A DNA stretch of 5,721 nucleotides. Origin: Rhodospirillaceae bacterium (GTDB lineage Bacteria; Pseudomonadota; Alphaproteobacteria; UBA8366; GCA-2717185). The notes below the pieces were generated by a model. That model was not told the origin of the DNA. It searched no databases and was given only the letters and a program-made list of their open reading frames with translations. This document shows, piece after piece, positions 5,458 to 5,721 of the stretch. A program made the translations under genes and the position numbers. The stretch spans positions 1 through 5,721 of the forward strand of contig JAPPPC010000482.1 in assembly GCA_028817685.1 (NCBI GenBank), read 5' to 3'. The first letter of the stretch is position 1, and every line of letters begins with the position of its first letter.

Positions 5458-5721
5458 ATGCTGACCGTATCCCACCTCGATCTGTTCTATGGTGCCAGCC
5501 AGGCGCTGCGGAATGTTTCCCTTTCGGCCGCCCGTGGCGCCGTGACCTGCGTTCTCGGCCGCAACGGGGTTGGCAAAAGCAGCTTGCTGCGCGCTGTCGT
5601 CGGACAGCAGACCATCGCCAAGGGCGAAATCCTGTGGGAGGACGAAGAGATTTCGAACCTTCCGCCGCACGCGCGGACACGGAAGGGTATCGCCTCGGTA
5701 CCGCAAGGGCGGGAGATCTTT
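5458..5721 (+). CDS. urtE: Urea ABC transporter ATP-binding protein UrtE (5' part, cut by window end)
   Basis: Second ATPase of the importer, LivF-like. Only the first 88 codons are inside the window; full-length family members have about 230 residues. Translation from ATG 5458 gives MLTVSHLDLFYGASQALRNV, with A-loop Tyr11. Walker A is GRNGVGKSS (34-42); CVLGRNGVGK is a frequent UrtE form. LPPHARTRKGIASVPQGREIF (68-88) includes Q-loop Gln83 and is characteristic of LivF/UrtE. The frame stays open to the window edge. It starts 20 bases after the urtD stop. Unlike its neighbours it has no clear Shine-Dalgarno sequence (ACGATCTGAATCAACG precedes the ATG), so expression may rely on ribosomes finishing urtD. 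The signature, Walker B and C-terminus cannot be judged here. Confidence 0.93.
   Translation, partial: MLTVSHLDLFYGASQALRNVSLSAARGAVTCVLGRNGVGKSSLLRAVVGQQTIAKGEILWEDEEISNLPPHARTRKGIASVPQGREIF

Noticed and set aside
1..5721. CRISPR array, tRNA/rRNA genes, insertion sequence or phage features
   Set aside because: No regularly spaced repeats, no cloverleaf or rRNA-like stretches, no transposase and no terminal repeats were seen. The window is an ordinary metabolic transport operon.

Overview
The window holds most of a urea ABC transporter operon, urtABCDE. All genes are on the + strand. It carries about 0.4 kb of upstream regulatory DNA and is cut at the right edge inside urtE. The coding DNA is GC-rich with strong G/C preference at third codon positions, while the leader is much richer in A/T. 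Gene order, the long N-terminal extension of UrtB and the codon use suggest a proteobacterium, most likely an alphaproteobacterium. That placement is an inference from style, not from a sequence search.

Layout. Positions 1-470 are non-coding: several small dyad symmetries, then a textbook sigma-54 (RpoN) -24/-12 promoter at 411-427, and a ribosome binding site in front of urtA. urtA (471-1760) encodes the secreted substrate-binding protein. An 87-base gap follows and contains a strong hairpin (1773-1806), the only obvious RNA structure inside the operon. urtB (1848-3485) and urtC (3489-4652) encode the two membrane permeases. urtD (4649-5437) and urtE (5458 to beyond the window) encode the two ATPases. 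From urtB on the genes are packed tightly: a 3-base gap, a 4-base ATGA overlap, then a 20-base gap.

How they work together. UrtA captures the ligand in the periplasm and delivers it to the UrtB/UrtC channel, and UrtD/UrtE hydrolyse ATP to drive import. The sigma-54 promoter fits nitrogen-limitation control, with NtrC the usual partner, so that urea is taken up when ammonium is scarce. The urtA-urtB hairpin probably lets the cell make more binding protein than membrane complex. The transported substrate (urea versus a short amide such as formamide) is inferred from family resemblance. No urease or amidase gene is visible here to confirm it.

No undescribed system was found. The points most worth a second look are the near-perfect sigma-54 promoter with its dyad-rich upstream DNA, the urtA-urtB hairpin with an apparent tandem G-A internal loop, and the roughly 240-residue N-terminal domain of UrtB with an unusually A- and Lys-rich part.
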